In this document: piece after piece, positions 6,528 through 7,821 of the stretch
Position numbering within the stretch: the first letter of the stretch is position 1
Layout of the letters: each line of letters begins with the position of its first letter
From: Bacteroidota bacterium
Lineage (GTDB): Bacteria; Bacteroidota; Bacteroidia; Bacteroidales; UBA932
NCBI GenBank assembly: GCA_017860395.1
Contig: JAGDMC010000059.1
Coordinates: forward strand, 1-7,821
Direction of reading: 5' to 3'
DNA: 7,821 nt
The notes under the pieces: generated by a model
Database searches by the model: none
What the model saw: the letters and a program-made list of their open reading frames with translations, nothing else
Told to the model about the DNA's origin: nothing
Translations under genes and position numbers: made by a program

Positions 6528-7821
6528 ATGAAAAACTTCATTACATTTTTACTATTACTGGTTTTCTCTTCTGCAGGTGCACAAAGCCTGCCTAAGAGGG
6601 AATTCAGAGGAGCATGGATCCACACTGTTGGAAACCAGCAATTCAAAACAATGAGTGCTGACTCAATAAAACAGCTGTTTATAAAAACACTTGACAATTT
6701 TGAGAAGGCCGGCATTAATGCCGTAATCTTCCAGGTTCGGCCGCAAGCTGATGCATTTTACATTTCAGATCTCGAACCATGGAGCCGTTTTCTCACCGGA
6801 GAGCAGGGAAAAGCTCCGGATCCTGTCTGGGATCCTCTTCAGTTTATGATTGACGAAGCTCACAAAAGAGGAATGGAACTTCATGCCTGGTGCAACCCCT
6901 ACCGCGTGACATCCAATGACAGTGAGCAACTGAATCCAAATCACCTTTATTTTAAAAAACCGGAAATTTTTAAAAAATACGGAACACAACTTTATTTCGA
7001 TCCGGGCGAACCGGAAGCAATAAAACATACTGTGCGCGTAATTGCAGATATGGTAAACAGATATGATTTGGATGCCATCCATTTTGATGATTATTTCTAC
7101 CCATACCCTATTGCGTTTGAAGAGTTTCATGATGATGCATCTTTTGTTAAGTATGCAAAATCTCAGGGATTTGAATACTGGCAAAAGGCCGACTGGCGCA
7201 GACACAATGTAGCCACTTTAATTAAGGCTCTTAATGACACTATCAAGTCAATCAAGCCATGGGTAAGATTTGGTATAAGTCCTTTTGGAATCCACAGAAA
7301 TCTTAAGGACACTCCGGACGGAAGCGGCAGCAAAACAAACGGACTCTCCAACTACGAACAGCTTTATGCCGACGTACCTCAATGGGCAGACAGCAGCTGG
7401 ATTGATTATAATGTTCCTCAGATTTACTGGAAAATTGGTCATCCCGCAGCTGATTTTAAAACCCTTATTGAATGGTGGAACGAGAAAGATTTTAAAGGGC
7501 AGCTCTATATTGGTCAGAATATATCCACTTTCAAAGAACCGGATGTCAACAATCCATCAACTACCCAGTTTGCCGCTAAGATGGCTCTTGTAAGAAACCT
7601 TAAAAATGTTGACGGAAATGTCTGGTGGCCGGGATGGAGTATAAACAGTAATCCTTTTGGATTTTCGGATAGTCTTGCACTAAAATATCAGCACAGGCCT
7701 GCTCTTATACCCGTTTACGAAAACCTTGACACAATTGCTCCGGCTCCGGTTGTAAAAGCTTCCCTAAAAAAAGATTATCTCGTTTGGAGCCATCCGCTGA
7801 TAAATGTTAAAAATGCCGACG
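6528..7821 (+). CDS. Exported GHL10 (DUF187) family 10-like glycosyl hydrolase (3' end outside the window)
   Basis: Predicted envelope hydrolase of the GHL10/DUF187 family, whose characterised member DigH (YddW) of E. coli cleaves denuded peptidoglycan glycan strands. The frame is open from ATG 6528 to the right edge, giving 431 residues without a stop. A Sec signal peptide (MKNFITFLLLLVFSSAGA, 1-18) is followed by the barrel domain from REFRGAW (24-30). Family blocks seen are AVIFQVRPQADAFY (65-78), ELHAWCNPYRV (117-127), AIHFDDYFYPYP (183-194) with acidic D187-D188 that are likely catalytic, FGISPFGIHRN (248-258), and VPQIYWKIGH (296-305). The barrel ends around 370 (WWPGW, 366-370). From about 400 (DTIAPAPVVK) the sequence looks like the start of a fibronectin-III-like C-terminal domain. 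Family members are around 500 residues, so perhaps 60-100 are missing. It probably shares a transcript with the phosphatase. Substrate could be peptidoglycan or another glycan. Confidence 0.92.
   Translation, partial: MKNFITFLLLLVFSSAGAQSLPKREFRGAWIHTVGNQQFKTMSADSIKQLFIKTLDNFEKAGINAVIFQVRPQADAFYISDLEPWSRFLTGEQGKAPDPVWDPLQFMIDEAHKRGMELHAWCNPYRVTSNDSEQLNPNHLYFKKPEIFKKYGTQLYFDPGEPEAIKHTVRVIADMVNRYDLDAIHFDDYFYPYPIAFEEFHDDASFVKYAKSQGFEYWQKADWRRHNVATLIKALNDTIKSIKPWVRFGISPFGIHRNLKDTPDGSGSKTNGLSNYEQLYADVPQWADSSWIDYNVPQIYWKIGHPAADFKTLIEWWNEKDFKGQLYIGQNISTFKEPDVNNPSTTQFAAKMALVRNLKNVDGNVWWPGWSINSNPFGFSDSLALKYQHRPALIPVYENLDTIAPAPVVKASLKKDYLVWSHPLINVKNAD

Noticed and set aside
6765..7205. 146-codon open frame on the - strand
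   Set aside because: Antisense to the conserved GHL10 barrel, including the FDDYFYPY motif; the translation is Cys/Phe/Ile-rich and not protein-like.
7285..7593. 102-codon open frame on the + strand inside the GHL10 gene
   Set aside because: It overlaps, out of frame, a region encoding clear GHL10 motifs; its own translation has no recognisable domain.
1..7821. Possible mobile element, CRISPR array, defence island or RNA gene
   Set aside because: No direct repeats, transposase or integrase motifs, tRNA-like cloverleaf or foreign composition were seen; every gap between genes is 104 bases or less.

Overview
The window holds nine protein-coding genes, all on the + strand and tightly packed. 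The first (dprA) is cut by the left edge and the last (a GHL10-type glycosidase) by the right edge. The sequence points to a member of the Bacteroidota, probably Bacteroidales. GC content is moderate, leaders before start codons are A/T-rich with almost no Shine-Dalgarno motifs, and there is an ExbB with a signal-peptide-like N-terminus followed by a small membrane protein and two ExbD paralogues, an arrangement familiar from that phylum. Genus cannot be fixed from this window.

Layout: positions 1-2830 carry a housekeeping run, dprA (DNA uptake/recombination mediator), tatD (metal-dependent DNase) and ansA (cytoplasmic type I asparaginase), with gaps of only 16 and 18 bases, so they are probably co-transcribed. 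A 104-base gap (2831-2934) separates them from the second block and may hold a promoter. Positions 2935-5196 carry exbB, an unnamed four-helix membrane protein, exbD-1 and exbD-2 with gaps of 9, 16 and 14 bases: a proton-channel module that would energise TonB-dependent outer-membrane transport. No TonB is visible in the window. A 14-bp bulged hairpin at 5218-5250 closes this block. Positions 5286-7821 carry an exported PhoA-family alkaline phosphatase and, 27 bases on, an exported GHL10 (DUF187) glycoside hydrolase-like protein.

Functionally the Exb module and the two exported hydrolases fit a cell that processes phosphate esters and glycans outside the inner membrane and imports nutrients through TonB-dependent receptors, although nothing in the sequence links the hydrolases directly to the Exb motor. 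Glycine codon choice shifts towards GGT in exbB and the exbD genes, while ansA and the hydrolases favour GGA, which suggests strong expression of the motor genes.

I saw no mobile element, CRISPR array, tRNA, rRNA or clear foreign island. Most of the window is ordinary core genome. The parts that most deserve a second look are the uncharacterised membrane protein inside the exb operon and the asymmetry between the two ExbD proteins.
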